NCBI GenBank assembly: GCA_937967875.1
Contig: CALBTQ010000310.1
Span: 1-12,806 of the forward strand
Direction of reading: 5' to 3'
DNA: 12,806 nt
Origin: an uncultured Pseudomonadota bacterium
GTDB taxonomy: Bacteria > Lernaellota > Lernaellaia > Lernaellales > Lernaellaceae
Below are positions 12,751 to 12,806 of the stretch, piece after piece. The translations under genes were made by a program, and so were the position numbers. Below the pieces are notes generated by a model. The model was given only the letters and a program-made list of their open reading frames with translations. It was not told the DNA's origin and made no database searches. Positions within the stretch are counted from its first letter, which is position 1, and each line of letters begins with the position of its first letter.

Positions 12751-12806
12751 ATGTTTGTAGAAATAGAAGAAGGAGTAGATGGTTTGATCCACATTTCCGA
12801 TTTATC
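12751..12806 (+). CDS. Fragment of an S1 RNA-binding domain (partial, runs off the window)
   Basis: The last 56 bases read MFVEIEEGVDGLIHISDL on the plus strand. FVEIEEGVDGLIHISDLS is the core of an S1 domain as in ribosomal protein S1, where it is normally preceded by YG-x-F and several earlier strands. Those are missing: the in-frame residues upstream (GAALRSS) do not fit. Codons (GTA, ATA, GGA, TTA) are AT-rich, unlike all other genes here. It is therefore probably a broken or wrongly joined piece rather than a gene start. Confidence 0.5.
   Translation, partial: MFVEIEEGVDGLIHISDL

Noticed and set aside
1..12806. Genome-wide reassignment of TGA (for example to Trp or Gly)
   Set aside because: The amidohydrolase, second selenoperoxidase, membrane protein, lipoprotein, PEGA protein and speA all end in TGA at sensible C-termini, and Trp is encoded by TGG throughout.

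Overview
The window comes from a high-GC, Gram-negative-type bacterium: the genes are GC-rich, RBSs are Shine-Dalgarno type, and there are two lipobox signal peptides and a PEGA-domain exported protein. It is not a closely recognisable genome. Two predicted lipoproteins carry a low-complexity Asp/Asn tract right after the lipobox Cys, and there are selenoprotein genes. Both fit deltaproteobacteria-like or related uncultured lineages (Candidatus Lernaellota is one possibility), but placing it there is inference only.

The central discovery is a pair of neighbouring thioredoxin-fold peroxidase genes, each interrupted by an in-frame TGA exactly where the catalytic cysteine belongs. The first is an AhpC/Prx1-type peroxiredoxin (4349-5059, TGA at 4601-4603). 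The second is a short AhpC/TSA-like protein (5231-5692, TGA at 5354-5356). Homology continues in the same frame past both TGAs. Each TGA is followed, at 17 and 21 nt, by a perfect small hairpin with a G in the first two loop positions, which is the bacterial SECIS layout. Both are therefore best read as selenocysteine proteins, not pseudogenes. Each lacks the usual partner cysteine: Met sits at the resolving-Cys position of the first, and Ser in the CxxC-like motif of the second.

Layout: 1-591 is a gene-free, repeat-rich stretch (55-bp direct repeat, a dispersed palindromic repeat, GGGACA motifs). 592-2364 (+) is a lipoprotein amidohydrolase of the YtcJ type, followed by a terminator. 2451-4163 (-) is a fatty acyl-CoA ligase, divergent from the first selenoprotein. 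4349-5692 (+) holds the two selenoperoxidases, separated by a terminator and a candidate promoter. 5768-6421 (+) is an unrecognised six-helix membrane protein preceded by a Fur-box-like palindrome. 6468-6812 (+) is a small Cys-rich Asp-tract lipoprotein. 6871-7947 (-) is a saccharopine dehydrogenase-like NAD(P)-binding protein, and 8083-8155 (-) is tRNA-Lys(CTT) with a strong promoter and terminator. 8298-9416 (+) is an exported PEGA-repeat protein, 9459-11405 (+) biosynthetic arginine decarboxylase (speA), and 11500-12606 (+) alanine dehydrogenase (ald). The last 150 bases contain a GC-rich minus-strand C-terminus that meets an AT-rich S1-domain fragment, which may be a chimeric join.

There is no single pathway here. 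The clearest functional grouping is the redox block (two selenoperoxidases, perhaps with the membrane protein). speA and ald are ordinary nitrogen/amino-acid metabolism genes on the same strand. No selA, selB, selC or selD gene is in the window, so the selenocysteine machinery must be encoded elsewhere.
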